Source of the DNA: JAIBJN01 sp963830885
GTDB lineage: Bacteria > Actinomycetota > Thermoleophilia > Gaiellales > Gaiellaceae
Direction of reading: 5' to 3'
Length of the DNA: 64,000 nucleotides
NCBI GenBank assembly: GCA_963830885.1
Contig: CAWHOA010000012.1
Location: forward strand, 248,001 to 312,000
Position numbers and translations under genes: made by a program. Numbering within the stretch: position 1 is the first letter of the stretch; each line of letters begins with the position of its first letter. Below, in pieces: positions 1 through 8,251 of the stretch. The notes under the pieces were generated by a model. That model saw only the letters and a list, made by a program, of their open reading frames with translations. It was not told the origin of the DNA and did not search any database.

Positions 1-1
1 G

Positions 2-943
2 GTTGACGGGCTCGATCCCGAGCTCGGCCATCTGCAACGCGGTCTCGAGGATCGTCGACGTGCCCGAGCCGTTGTCGTTGATCCCGGGGCCCTCGTCGAC
101 GGAGTCGAGGTGGGCGCCGACCACGACCGTGCGGTCCACGCGGCCGCTCGGCGTGTCGGCGATGACGTTGGCCGTCGCGGTCGTGATCGTCTCCGCGTCG
201 ACCGCGACCCGAACCGTTACCGCCTGCCCGCTCGTGAGCCGGTTGTAGAGCTCCTGGCCCACAGCGAACGACGTCCCGATCACCGGGATGTCCATCTGCG
301 GTGGGTCGAGCGTGCCCGCGATGACGCCGAGCCGGTCGTCGTTCGGGTCGTCGTTCCCCTCGTTGAAGATGACGACGGCGACGGCGCCCGCCGCATCGGC
401 GTTGGCGGCCTTCTGGCGGAACGGGCACGTCCCGCGCTGGACGAGCGCGATCGCGCCCGCCGGGAAGCCGGCGAAGTCGGCCGCGGAACAGCCGCTCTCC
501 GACCCGCCCGGCGAGGGGATCGTGATCCCGCCCGCCGCTACCAGAGACGCGGTGAAGTCACCTGCGCCCGAGTAATCCATGGGCGAGTACTCGCCGTCGA
601 GGCCCTCGACGTACGTCTTCGGATCGGGCGAGATGCGCTGGAACGCGCTCGAGTTGAGGATGAACTGGTCGTACGTGAAGTTCTGGACCGTCACCTCGTA
701 GCCCGCGTCGGTGAGCAGGCCGGCGACGTAGTCCACCGACGCCGCGTAGCCGGGCGTCCCGGACGCCCGGGTGCCGCCGTTGGCGTTGGCGATCGCCTGG
801 AGCTCGGTCTCGTGCTCCATGACCCCCGCGACCGTGACGGCGTTGCGCAGGGCGGTCGTGTCCGTTCCAACCGCGGTCGAGCTGAGCGCCGGCAGAGCCA
901 GCGCGATTACCGCTGCTGCGAGCAGCAGGAGTTTCCTCGGCAA
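2..943 (-). CDS. Secreted M28-family zinc aminopeptidase with PA domain (3' end outside window)
   Basis: This is the N-terminal 314 residues of a secreted metallopeptidase; the C-terminus lies beyond the window edge. A TTG start at 943 is preceded by GAGGGG and opens a signal peptide (basic LPRK, then a long Leu/Ala stretch, about residues 1-26). A protease-associated domain covers roughly residues 115-225 (VQRGTCPFRQKA, DIPVIGTSF). The peptidase domain begins with GAHLDSV near residue 276, whose His and Asp are first zinc ligands of M28 enzymes, followed by GINDNGSGT. By family (S. griseus aminopeptidase type) it should remove N-terminal residues from extracellular peptides. The remaining zinc ligands are not visible here. 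Confidence 0.85.
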   Translation of the reverse strand, partial: MPRKLLLLAAAVIALALPALSSTAVGTDTTALRNAVTVAGVMEHETELQAIANANGGTRASGTPGYAASVDYVAGLLTDAGYEVTVQNFTYDQFILNSSAFQRISPDPKTYVEGLDGEYSPMDYSGAGDFTASLVAAGGITIPSPGGSESGCSAADFAGFPAGAIALVQRGTCPFRQKAANADAAGAVAVVIFNEGNDDPNDDRLGVIAGTLDPPQMDIPVIGTSFAVGQELYNRLTSGQAVTVRVAVDAETITTATANVIADTPSGRVDRTVVVGAHLDSVDEGPGINDNGSGTSTILETALQMAELGIEPVN

Positions 944-1090
944 GAGATGCCCCTCTTGTGTCGCTTGACAGTGCTCTAGGGTCGAGCCGGACGGCCGAGG
1001 CCGACCCCTTATCGCCGGCGACGGTAGCAAACCGCGGCCGAGGATGATCGTCCGCCCGTTTGCGGCGCGCCTTCCGAGGCCCCGAACGAC

Positions 1091-1116
1091 GAGGGGCCGG
1101 CTCGCGCCGGCCCCTC
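1091..1116 (-). terminator. Hairpin terminator below the RTX/LVIVD gene
   Basis: A perfect 11-bp GC-rich stem (1091-1101 with 1106-1116, loop TCGC) lies 22 bases past the stop codon of the minus-strand secreted protein gene. There is no clear U-tract, so the call rests on stem strength and position. Confidence 0.6.
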
Positions 1117-1138
1117 GCGCTCTGCCCACTTGTGAGCT

Positions 1139-3382
1139 TTAGGGATCCCGGAAGATCCAGAGGCCGCTATCGCGGTCGCTGGCCAGGATGTAGGTGAACC
1201 CGTCGTCGCCGACGAACGTCTGCACGCCCCAGAAGTCGTTCCCTTCCGGGTCGAGGTAGCCGCCGACCTCGACGAGCTCGCACGTGCTGTTGTCCTCCGG
1301 ATCCGAGCACTGGATCTGGATCGCCCGCAGGCCTCCGGAGTAGTACGAGAGGTAGGCGAGCGACGGATCCTGCGGATCCACCGCGACCTCGTGCACCGAG
1401 AGGTCGCCGAAGCCGAACGCGAAGTCCGGATCGTGCGCCTCCGGGATGGCGTACGTGTCGAGCGGCTCGAGCGTCTCGGCGTCGATCAGCCAGACGTAGC
1501 CCCACCCGTCGAAGAGGGACCCGACCTCGATCTCCTCGCCGATCGTCCCGATCGCGAGGTCCTCGGGATAGGTCCACGGCGGGTCGAGCGGCTCGAGGCC
1601 GAAGAGCCGGTGGAACGCGGCGTGCGTGGTGCAGACGGCAACGATCTCGTCGACGAACGCACCCGAGCCGCAGAACGGCTCGCCGCCGGCTGCCTCGCCG
1701 CTGTGGTGGTTGACGAAGAGGACCGCGTCCCAGCCAGCAAGCGCGGCCTCGTGGGCCTTCTCACCCGGGAAGCACGCCTCCTCGGGCGCGCTCGGGTCGC
1801 CCACCGGGCCACGCTGGAGGACGATGATCGTCTCCTCGCCGGGCTCCAGCATGTCCAGGTATCCGGGGATGTCCTCGGGGCTCGGAATCGGATCCGAGTC
1901 CGGACAGCCGTACCCTCCGTACACCACTGGACCGTTGAGCGTCAGGTCCGGGAGGATCGCCGGGGCCTGCCCGCCGGGGACGATGACCGAGGGATAGACG
2001 CCCGCGTGCGGGCCGGTCGTGATCTCGAACTCGTCCGTGCGGTAGGGGGCGAAGTCCTCGTCCGTCCCGATGATGAACCGGTTGTCGATGGTCCACTCCG
2101 CCTGATGGGCGTTGCCCTCGGGCGTGAGCGCGACCCCGAACGACTCGAGGAGCTCGGGATCGACCGCCGGGTACTCGAAGTCGGCGACGTAGACGGGATT
2201 CGCCGGATCGTCGACGTTCAGGATTGTCCAGCCGCCGTCCCAGTAGGACAGGAGCATGAGCCACTCGCCGTCGATCTGCTTCACGACCATGTCGTGCAGG
2301 AACGAGTCGGTGAGCCCGAGCTCGGGCTGCGCGACGCCGAAGTCGTTCAGGTCGAGCTCGGCGATCAGCCGCGGCCGGTGCGGGTTCGTGATCTCCATGA
2401 TGTCGACGTCGGGGAACTCCTCGTTGTCCGTCATGACGATGAAGGCCCGACCGTCCTCCGTCTGCCAGCCGAACACGCTGTGGATCGTGTTGACGTCCCC
2501 GATGAGCGCGCTGCGGTCGCCGAAGTGCTCGGAGAGCTTCTTCGGCTTCAGCGGATCGGTCACGTCCCAGAGCGAGACACCGCCCTTGAAGTTCGGGCCG
2601 CACGCCTCGTTGTTCATGAGCAGCACATCACCGGTGAACCACCTCGTGCTCAGCTCGATGACCTGCATGCCCTCGCCCGGCCTGCTGTCCTGGCTGGACG
2701 GGATGAAGCTCACTTCGCGCGGATTCGCCGGGTCGGAGATGTCGATGACCCAGGCTCCCGCGTCCGGCGAGCTCTGGCCGCCCGCCTCCGAGTTCGCCGC
2801 GCAGTCCGGCTCGCCCCAGTTCGCGAGAAACGCGTACTGGTTGTCCGGCGAGACGGCGACGTCGGCGACGAGGTCGGGCGTGTCGGTCACGTCCGCCACG
2901 CCGACGAGCTCGATCTTCCCCCACTCACCCGGTCCGAGCAGGTGGTCATCGAGGGTACCGTGTTGGTCGACCATCTCGCAGTCCGCGGCGACGTCGTCCT
3001 CTGCGCTACTCGTGACCCTGTCGCGGCCGGGGCCGCACGTGATCTTGTCGGGTCCGCCGCCGCCGAAGAGCCGGTCGGCGCCGGCGCCGCCCGAGAGCGT
3101 GTCTCTCCCGCTCCCGCCGACGAGGACGTCGTTCCCGCCGTTGCCGTAGAGCTTGTCGGCCCCGGCGAGCCCATGGAGCTTGTCGGCGCCGCTGAGACCC
3201 TGGATCGTGTCGGCGTTCCCCGTCCCGATCAGGCGGTTCGCCGTCGACGTCCCGCTGATCGTGCGCGCGTCGGCGAGTGACCCCGACACGAGCATGGTGA
3301 GAAGCGCGAGCGCCAGCAGCAACGGCGCCCGCCGCCGCGCTCTCCCAAGCGAGCGCACGGCCTGAAAACCGTCGGTCCGCAT
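1139..3382 (-). CDS. Secreted RTX-repeat/LVIVD protein with an inserted PA-like domain
   Basis: A 747-residue exported protein. The ATG at 3382 is chosen because AGGAGGGG precedes it and the signal peptide follows at once (RRRAPLLLALALL, ending near SLADA, residue 39). Residues about 45-130 hold tandem calcium-binding nonapeptide repeats (GGSGRDTLSG, GGAGADRLFG). The rest resembles LVIVD beta-propeller proteins (VWDVTDPLKPKKL, ILNVDDPANPVYV). A PA-like segment (ALAGWDAVLFVNHH) interrupts the propeller near residues 480-590. RTX repeats fold on calcium outside the cell, so an extracellular or wall-associated role is inferred; substrate and function are unknown. Two further LVIVD-type secreted genes occur in the window. 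Confidence 0.85.
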   Translation of the reverse strand: MRTDGFQAVRSLGRARRRAPLLLALALLTMLVSGSLADARTISGTSTANRLIGTGNADTIQGLSGADKLHGLAGADKLYGNGGNDVLVGGSGRDTLSGGAGADRLFGGGGPDKITCGPGRDRVTSSAEDDVAADCEMVDQHGTLDDHLLGPGEWGKIELVGVADVTDTPDLVADVAVSPDNQYAFLANWGEPDCAANSEAGGQSSPDAGAWVIDISDPANPREVSFIPSSQDSRPGEGMQVIELSTRWFTGDVLLMNNEACGPNFKGGVSLWDVTDPLKPKKLSEHFGDRSALIGDVNTIHSVFGWQTEDGRAFIVMTDNEEFPDVDIMEITNPHRPRLIAELDLNDFGVAQPELGLTDSFLHDMVVKQIDGEWLMLLSYWDGGWTILNVDDPANPVYVADFEYPAVDPELLESFGVALTPEGNAHQAEWTIDNRFIIGTDEDFAPYRTDEFEITTGPHAGVYPSVIVPGGQAPAILPDLTLNGPVVYGGYGCPDSDPIPSPEDIPGYLDMLEPGEETIIVLQRGPVGDPSAPEEACFPGEKAHEAALAGWDAVLFVNHHSGEAAGGEPFCGSGAFVDEIVAVCTTHAAFHRLFGLEPLDPPWTYPEDLAIGTIGEEIEVGSLFDGWGYVWLIDAETLEPLDTYAIPEAHDPDFAFGFGDLSVHEVAVDPQDPSLAYLSYYSGGLRAIQIQCSDPEDNSTCELVEVGGYLDPEGNDFWGVQTFVGDDGFTYILASDRDSGLWIFRDP

Positions 3383-3487
3383 TCCCCTCCTCCTTTTCCC
3401 TGTGAGACCCCTCCCGCCGCAAGGCGGGTTTCCCGGGGTTGTAGCGGCGCGAAATGTAGCACGCCGCACGACGGTTTTCCAGAAGGG

Positions 3488-4498
3488 CTAGAAGAGGCTC
3501 TTGTTGGTGGTCTCGGCGCCGACGTGCTCGCGTCCGAGCCGCGTGACGATCCTGCCACGCGGCGTCCGCTGGATCAGGCCGAGCTGGAGGAGGTACGGCT
3601 CGTACACGTCCTCGATCGTGTCCGGCTCCTCACCGAGCGCGACGGCCAACGTCGAGAGGCCGACGGGGCCGCCGTCGAACTTGTGCGCGATCGCAGCCAG
3701 GAGCTCCCGGTCGGCCCGCTCGAGGCCGTGCCCGTCCACTTCCAGCAGCGCCAGCGCCTCGCGCGCGACCTCGAGGCTGACGGCGCCGTCGTGGCGCACC
3801 TCGGCGACGTCGCGGACGCGCCGCAGGATGCGGTTGGCGACGCGCGGCGTTCCGCGCGCGCGGCGGGCGATCTCCTCGCTCGCCTCCTCCGCGATCTGGA
3901 CGTCGAGGATGCGCGCCGATCGGCGCACGATCAGGGCGAGCTCCACCGGCTCGTAGTGCTCCAGCCGGTAGGTCATGCCGAAGCGGTCGCGCAGCGGGGT
4001 GGTCAGGAGGCCGGTCCGGGTCGTCGCCCCGACCAGCGTGAAGGGCGGCAGGTCGAGCGTGAGCGTCCGCGCGGCCGGCCCCTGGCCGACGATGATGTCC
4101 AGCCGGAAGTCCTCGAGGGCCGGGTAGAGGATCTCCTCGACGGCCCGGTTGAGCCGGTGGATCTCGTCCACGAAGAGCACGTCGCGCTCCTCGAGGGACG
4201 TGAGGATCGCGGCCATGTCGCCTTTGCGCTCGAGCGCCGGGCCCGCGACGCTCTTGAGGCCGACGCCGAGCTCCTCGCGCACGATGTAGGCGAGGCTCGT
4301 CTTCCCCAGGCCCGGCGGGCCTGCGAGGAGAACGTGGTCGAGCGCCTCCCCCCTTCCCTTCGCGGCCTCGAGCGCGATCGCGAGCTGCTCCTTGACGCGC
4401 TCCTGCCCGACGAACTCCTCCAGGGAGCGCGGGCGCAGCGAGCCGTCGAGCTCCTCCTCGTCCGGCTCGAGCACCGCGGTCGTGACACGCTCGGTCAT
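3488..4498 (-). CDS. ruvB: Holliday junction branch migration ATPase RuvB
   Basis: RuvB is the hexameric AAA+ motor that drives branch migration of Holliday junctions with RuvA. The 336-residue product has normal family length. Walker A GPPGLGKT is at residues 60-67, Walker B DEIH at 111-114, the sensor motif GATTR near 157-161, and a C-terminal winged-helix domain contains the family's GGPVGLSTLA segment. The ATG overlaps the ruvA stop by four bases (ATGA), so it is translationally coupled as the last gene of a ruvC-ruvA-ruvB operon. Confidence 0.98.
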   Translation of the reverse strand: MTERVTTAVLEPDEEELDGSLRPRSLEEFVGQERVKEQLAIALEAAKGRGEALDHVLLAGPPGLGKTSLAYIVREELGVGLKSVAGPALERKGDMAAILTSLEERDVLFVDEIHRLNRAVEEILYPALEDFRLDIIVGQGPAARTLTLDLPPFTLVGATTRTGLLTTPLRDRFGMTYRLEHYEPVELALIVRRSARILDVQIAEEASEEIARRARGTPRVANRILRRVRDVAEVRHDGAVSLEVAREALALLEVDGHGLERADRELLAAIAHKFDGGPVGLSTLAVALGEEPDTIEDVYEPYLLQLGLIQRTPRGRIVTRLGREHVGAETTNKSLF

Positions 4499-5067
4499 GC
4501 GGCCCTCAGCGCCTGGCGCACACGCTCGGCCGGCGGCAGGTCGGGGTCGGTGTCCGCCAGCCGCTGCTCGGCCTCGGCGGGCGTGTAGCCGAGCTCGACG
4601 AGGGCGTCGCGCGCGACCATGTGGCCATCGCCGGGCCCGAGGTGCGGGGCCTCGTCGACGGCCGCGAGCGGCGCGATGCGCTCCTTCAGCTCGAGCACGA
4701 CTCGCTGCGCCGTCTTCTTGCCGATGCCGGGGATGGTCTGGAAGAGCGCATCGTCCTCGCGGACGATCGCGCGCCGCAGCTCGGCCGGCGAGTAGCCGGA
4801 GACGATGGCGAGAGCGACCTTCGGGCCGACGCCGGAGACGGCGAGCAGCTGCTCGAAGAGCTCGCGCTCGGCCGCCTCCGCGAAGCCGTAGAGCTGGAGC
4901 GCGTCCTCGCGGACGTGCAGGTGCGTCTCGACGACGACCTCGTCGGCGCCGTCGGCCTTGCGGATCGCGGTCGGCGTCGCGTGCAGCCGGTAGCCGACGC
5001 CGCCCACGTCGAGGACGAGCCCGTCCGCGTCGTGGACGACCGGCTTCCCGCGCAGGCGAGCGATCAT
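4495..5067 (-). CDS. ruvA: Holliday junction DNA-binding subunit RuvA
   Basis: RuvA binds four-way junctions as a tetramer and loads RuvB. The 190-residue product starts MIARLRGK, with the N-terminal OB fold (about 1-62), tandem helix-hairpin-helix motifs (VSGVGPKVALAI and IPGIGKKTAQRVV, about 72-125) and a C-terminal RuvB-contacting domain (LVELGYTPAEAEQRL). It overlaps both neighbours by ATGA, giving tight operon coupling. Nothing is unusual in length or motifs. Confidence 0.97.
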   Translation of the reverse strand: MIARLRGKPVVHDADGLVLDVGGVGYRLHATPTAIRKADGADEVVVETHLHVREDALQLYGFAEAAERELFEQLLAVSGVGPKVALAIVSGYSPAELRRAIVREDDALFQTIPGIGKKTAQRVVLELKERIAPLAAVDEAPHLGPGDGHMVARDALVELGYTPAEAEQRLADTDPDLPPAERVRQALRAA

Positions 5068-5564
5068 CCTCGGCTCCGTGCGAGCGCGAGCAGCGGTGGG
5101 GCGAGCGCATGGCAGATGGCCACCGCGAGCGCGTCGGCGGCGTGGTGCGGCCGCGGCGTCTCGGAGAGCCCGAGCACGGCCTTCACCATGCGCTGCACCT
5201 GAGCCTTCTCGGCGCGGCCGTAGCCGCAGACGGCCTGCTTCACCGTCGCGGGCGGATACTCGGCGCACGCCACGCCGGCGGCCGCGCAGGCGACGAGCGC
5301 GGCGCCGCGCGCCTGCCCGACGGAGAGCGCGATGCGGGCGTCGGCGCCGACGTAGGACTCCTCGAGCGCGACCGCCTCCGGCTCGTGCCGGGCGATGATG
5401 TCCGCCACCTCGTCGTGGATCTGGCGGAGCCGCGCAGCCGGGGCGTCCCGCGGCGAGGTCTCCCACCAGCCGAACTCCACCGCTCTGAGGCGGCCGCCGT
5501 CGCCGGTTGCCACGATGCCGAAACCGCACGCTGCAGTGCCCGGGTCGATGCCGAGGACCTTCAC
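5064..5564 (-). CDS. ruvC: Holliday junction resolvase RuvC
   Basis: RuvC is the dimeric endonuclease that cleaves the junction after RuvAB migration. The RNase H-fold acidic residues are visible: Asp7 in GIDPGT, Glu68/69 in ALEESYVG and the C-terminal HHAADALAVA with Asp144. Length is 166 residues. The GTG start has no Shine-Dalgarno sequence; TAACCT ends exactly 6 bases upstream, so the operon is probably transcribed as a leaderless message beginning at this codon. Confidence 0.97.
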   Translation of the reverse strand: MKVLGIDPGTAACGFGIVATGDGGRLRAVEFGWWETSPRDAPAARLRQIHDEVADIIARHEPEAVALEESYVGADARIALSVGQARGAALVACAAAGVACAEYPPATVKQAVCGYGRAEKAQVQRMVKAVLGLSETPRPHHAADALAVAICHALAPPLLALARSRG

Positions 5565-5612
5565 GCATCGAGGTTAGGCGCCGGCCCGGACGTTCCTGCC
5601 GGCGGCGAGCGG

Positions 5613-5754
5613 CTACGAGAGGATGTTCGCCTTCACGCCGGGGTTGTCGGCACACCACTCGCGCAGGTGGCCGAAGACCTTGGCCCGCTGCTCGGACCTC
5701 GCTCAGCGGCCGCTCCGGCGTCCACAGGACGCGGACTTCGACGACCTCGTGCGT
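5613..5754 (-). pseudogene. Small frameshifted ORF downstream of yebC
   Basis: About 47 codons follow yebC with an AGGAGGG ribosome site, but the start position reads ACG rather than ATG and the frame breaks near 5690-5705. The upstream frame reads EVVEVRVLWTPERPLSE and the downstream frame AKVFGHLREWCADNPGVKA, ending at TAG. Removing one base joins them into a plausible small soluble protein. I do not recognise the family. Real decay and a sequencing indel are both possible. Confidence 0.4.
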
Positions 5755-5770
5755 ACGCGAAACCCTCCTA

Positions 5771-6526
5771 CTAGGCCGCGACAGCCTCGAGGATGCCCTC
5801 GGGGATGTCGAAGTTCGCGTACACCGCCTGGACGTCGTCGTTCTCTTCCAGCGCGTCCATGAGCCGCAGCAGCTTCTTCGCCGTCGACTCGTTCTCGACC
5901 GCCACGGTCGTCTTCGGGAGCATGGTCAGCTCGGCCGACTCGAAGGTGATGCCGGCCGCCTCGAGCGCCGCCCGGACCGCGGCGAACTCGTCCGGTGCCG
6001 AGATCACCTCGTAGCTGGATCCGTCCTCGTTGACGTCCTCGGCGCCTCCCTCCGCGGCGACGAGCATGAGCTCGTCTTCGTCGACGGAGTCCGCGGCCAC
6101 GATCACGACGCCCTTCCGCTCGAACAGCCAGGCGACCGTGCCGCTCGTCCCCAGGTTGCCGTCGTTCTTGGCGAAGATGTGCCGCACCTCGGCGGCGGTG
6201 CGGTTCCGGTTGTCCGTCAGCGCCTCCACGAAAACGGCCACGCCGCCGTCTCCGTAGCCCTCGTACGTGACCGTCTCGTAGGCCTCGCCGTCGGCGGATG
6301 CCCCGGCGCCGCGGGCGACCGCGCGCTCGATGTTGTCCTTCGGCATCGAGTTGTCCCGCGCCTTCTGGATCGCCGTGGCCAGCGTGGCGTTCCCGTCCGG
6401 GTCAGGCCCGCCCTCGCGGGCAGCCACGATGATCGCGCGCGTCAGCTTCGAGAAGAGCTTGCCGCGCTTCGCGTCGGCCGCGCCCTTCTTGTGCTTGATG
6501 CTCGACCACTTGCTATGCCCGGACAT
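5771..6526 (-). CDS. yebC: YebC/PmpR family protein (TACO1-like)
   Basis: A 251-residue member of the YebC/TACO1 family, starting MSGHSKWSSIKHKK, the family's hallmark N-terminus, with GGPDPDGNATLATAI and VEALTDNRNRTAAEVRH in the middle. Family members bind DNA as regulators or assist ribosomes on difficult peptides; which applies here cannot be told from sequence. In actinobacteria yebC commonly lies between the pdxT and ruv genes, as here. Its start overlaps the end of pdxT by 14 bases, indicating one transcript. Confidence 0.93.
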   Translation of the reverse strand: MSGHSKWSSIKHKKGAADAKRGKLFSKLTRAIIVAAREGGPDPDGNATLATAIQKARDNSMPKDNIERAVARGAGASADGEAYETVTYEGYGDGGVAVFVEALTDNRNRTAAEVRHIFAKNDGNLGTSGTVAWLFERKGVVIVAADSVDEDELMLVAAEGGAEDVNEDGSSYEVISAPDEFAAVRAALEAAGITFESAELTMLPKTTVAVENESTAKKLLRLMDALEENDDVQAVYANFDIPEGILEAVAA

Positions 6527-7079
6527 GCTCTTCCTCCCTGACGAGATCGAGGAAGCGCTCGTGGATGCGCGTGTCGTCGGTGAGCTCCGGATGGAACGAC
6601 GCCGCCAGCACCCGGCCGTCGCGTACGAGGACGGGCTCGCCGCCGAGCCGTCCGAGCACCTCGACCGCCGGCCCGGCGTCCACGATCCGCGGTGCCCGGA
6701 TGAAGACGCCGCGGACGGGCTCCGGCTCGCCCTCGAGGTCGACGTCGGCCTCGAAGCTCGCCACCTGCCGCCCGAACGCGTTGCGCGCCACCTCGACGTC
6801 GAGGAGACCAAGGTGCGCGCGGTCGAAGAGGATCATGCCCGCACACGTCCCGAAGAGCGCGCCCGGGAAAGCCGCAACCGGCTCCTCGAGACCGCCGATC
6901 CGCATGAGCCGGCGGATCGCGGTCGACTCCCCGCCCGGGACGACGAGCCCGTCCAGCCCGTCGAGCTGCTCCGGGCGGCGAACCTCGACCGTGTCCACGC
7001 CGAGCCGCCGCAGCATGGCCGCGTGCTCCCTGAAGTTGCCCTGAACCGCCAGGACGCCGATGCGCGTCGGGTCGCTCAT
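6513..7079 (-). CDS. pdxT: Pyridoxal 5'-phosphate synthase glutaminase subunit PdxT
   Basis: PdxT hydrolyses glutamine and channels ammonia to PdxS for PLP synthesis. The 188-residue class I amidotransferase has the oxyanion motif GGES (49-52), nucleophile Cys79 in GTCAGM and the His/Glu pair in SFHPELTDD near 168-170. An AGGGAAG site precedes the ATG. It lies 131 bases downstream of pdxS in the same orientation and overlaps yebC at its 3' end. Confidence 0.97.
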   Translation of the reverse strand: MSDPTRIGVLAVQGNFREHAAMLRRLGVDTVEVRRPEQLDGLDGLVVPGGESTAIRRLMRIGGLEEPVAAFPGALFGTCAGMILFDRAHLGLLDVEVARNAFGRQVASFEADVDLEGEPEPVRGVFIRAPRIVDAGPAVEVLGRLGGEPVLVRDGRVLAASFHPELTDDTRIHERFLDLVREEEHVRA

Positions 7080-7210
7080 CTTCCCTCGTGAAACTGTACC
7101 CCCGGGGCCTTCGGCCCCTCGCCCCCGCTTGCGACGCTAGCAGCGAAAAAGTGACGCGTGTGCGCCCGATCGTGCCAGGTCCGTGCCGATCGTTCCGGCG
7201 GGAGCGGCCG

Positions 7211-8095
7211 CTACCAGCCGCGGGTCTCGAGCAGCTCTTCCGGCGCGAGCGCCGCGGCGTCCAGGCCGCGCATCGGCTCGCCCAGCCCGGTCGAGACGCG
7301 GGCCAGCGTCTCCGGGTCGGAGAAGTGCGTGGTCGCCTCGACGATCGCCTTCGCGCGTACGAGCGGATCGGAGGACTTGAAGATCCCGGAGCCGACGAAC
7401 ACGCCGTCCGCGCCGAGCTGCATGCAGAGGGCCGCGTCGGCCGGCGTCGCGATGCCGCCGGCGGTGAAGGTGACGACCGGCAGGCGCCCGTTCTCGGCCA
7501 CCCAGCGCACGAGCTCGACCGGCGCCTGCATCTCCTTCGCCTCGGTGTAGAGCTCCTCGGACGAGAGCGTGCCCAGTCGGCGAATGTCGCCGAAGACGGC
7601 GCGCATGTGCCGAACCGCGTTGACGATGTCGCCCGTGCCCGCCTCGCCCTTGGTGCGGATCATGGCCGCGCCCTCGCTCAGGCGCCGCAGCGCTTCGCCC
7701 AGGTTGCGGCAGCCGCAGACGAACGGGATGTTGAACGCCCACTTGTCGATGTGGTGCGCCTCGTCGGCGGGCGTGAGCACCTCGCTCTCGTCGACGTAGT
7801 CGACCTCGAGCGCCTCGAGGATCTGCGCCTCGACGAAGTGGCCGATCCGCGCCTTGGCCATGACCGGGATGGACACGGCCTCCTGGATCTCGCGGATCTT
7901 GGTCGGGTCGGCCATACGCGCGACGCCGCCCTCGGCGCGGATGTCCGCCGGCACGCGCTCGAGCGCCATGACCGCGACCGCCCCGGACTCCTCGGCGATC
8001 CGCGCCTGCTCGGCGGTGGTGACGTCCATGATCACGCCGCCCTTGAGCATCTCGGCGAGACCGCTCTTGACCCGCATGGTCCCCAGCTCGGCCAT
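7211..8095 (-). CDS. pdxS: Pyridoxal 5'-phosphate synthase lyase subunit PdxS
   Basis: PdxS condenses ribose 5-phosphate, glyceraldehyde 3-phosphate and PdxT-derived ammonia into PLP. The 294-residue (beta/alpha)8 protein contains GGVIMDVTTAEQA, the imine-forming Lys81 in PVMAKARIGH, DESEVLTPAD and the phosphate-binding GGIATPADAA. The ATG lacks a Shine-Dalgarno sequence, but TAAACT ends 6 bases before it, so a leaderless mRNA is likely. Partner gene pdxT follows. Confidence 0.98.
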   Translation of the reverse strand: MAELGTMRVKSGLAEMLKGGVIMDVTTAEQARIAEESGAVAVMALERVPADIRAEGGVARMADPTKIREIQEAVSIPVMAKARIGHFVEAQILEALEVDYVDESEVLTPADEAHHIDKWAFNIPFVCGCRNLGEALRRLSEGAAMIRTKGEAGTGDIVNAVRHMRAVFGDIRRLGTLSSEELYTEAKEMQAPVELVRWVAENGRLPVVTFTAGGIATPADAALCMQLGADGVFVGSGIFKSSDPLVRAKAIVEATTHFSDPETLARVSTGLGEPMRGLDAAALAPEELLETRGW

Positions 8096-8251
8096 GCGAA
8101 GAGTTTATCTGCGAGCGCTCGCGCCTGAGCCGCGCTGCTCGCCCCGATCCCGCGTCTCAGTCGCGCCGTAGCCTCCGGCTACGAGCACTCCCTGTGTCCT
8201 TGCCTCGGAACGACCATCGCACCCCGCGGGAGCGGTGTTCCCCCGAACGCT

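Noticed and set aside
1391..3280. Long plus-strand ORF antisense to the RTX/LVIVD gene
   Set aside because: High-GC shadow of the real minus-strand gene; Arg/Val/Glu/Asp-rich composition with no recognisable domain.
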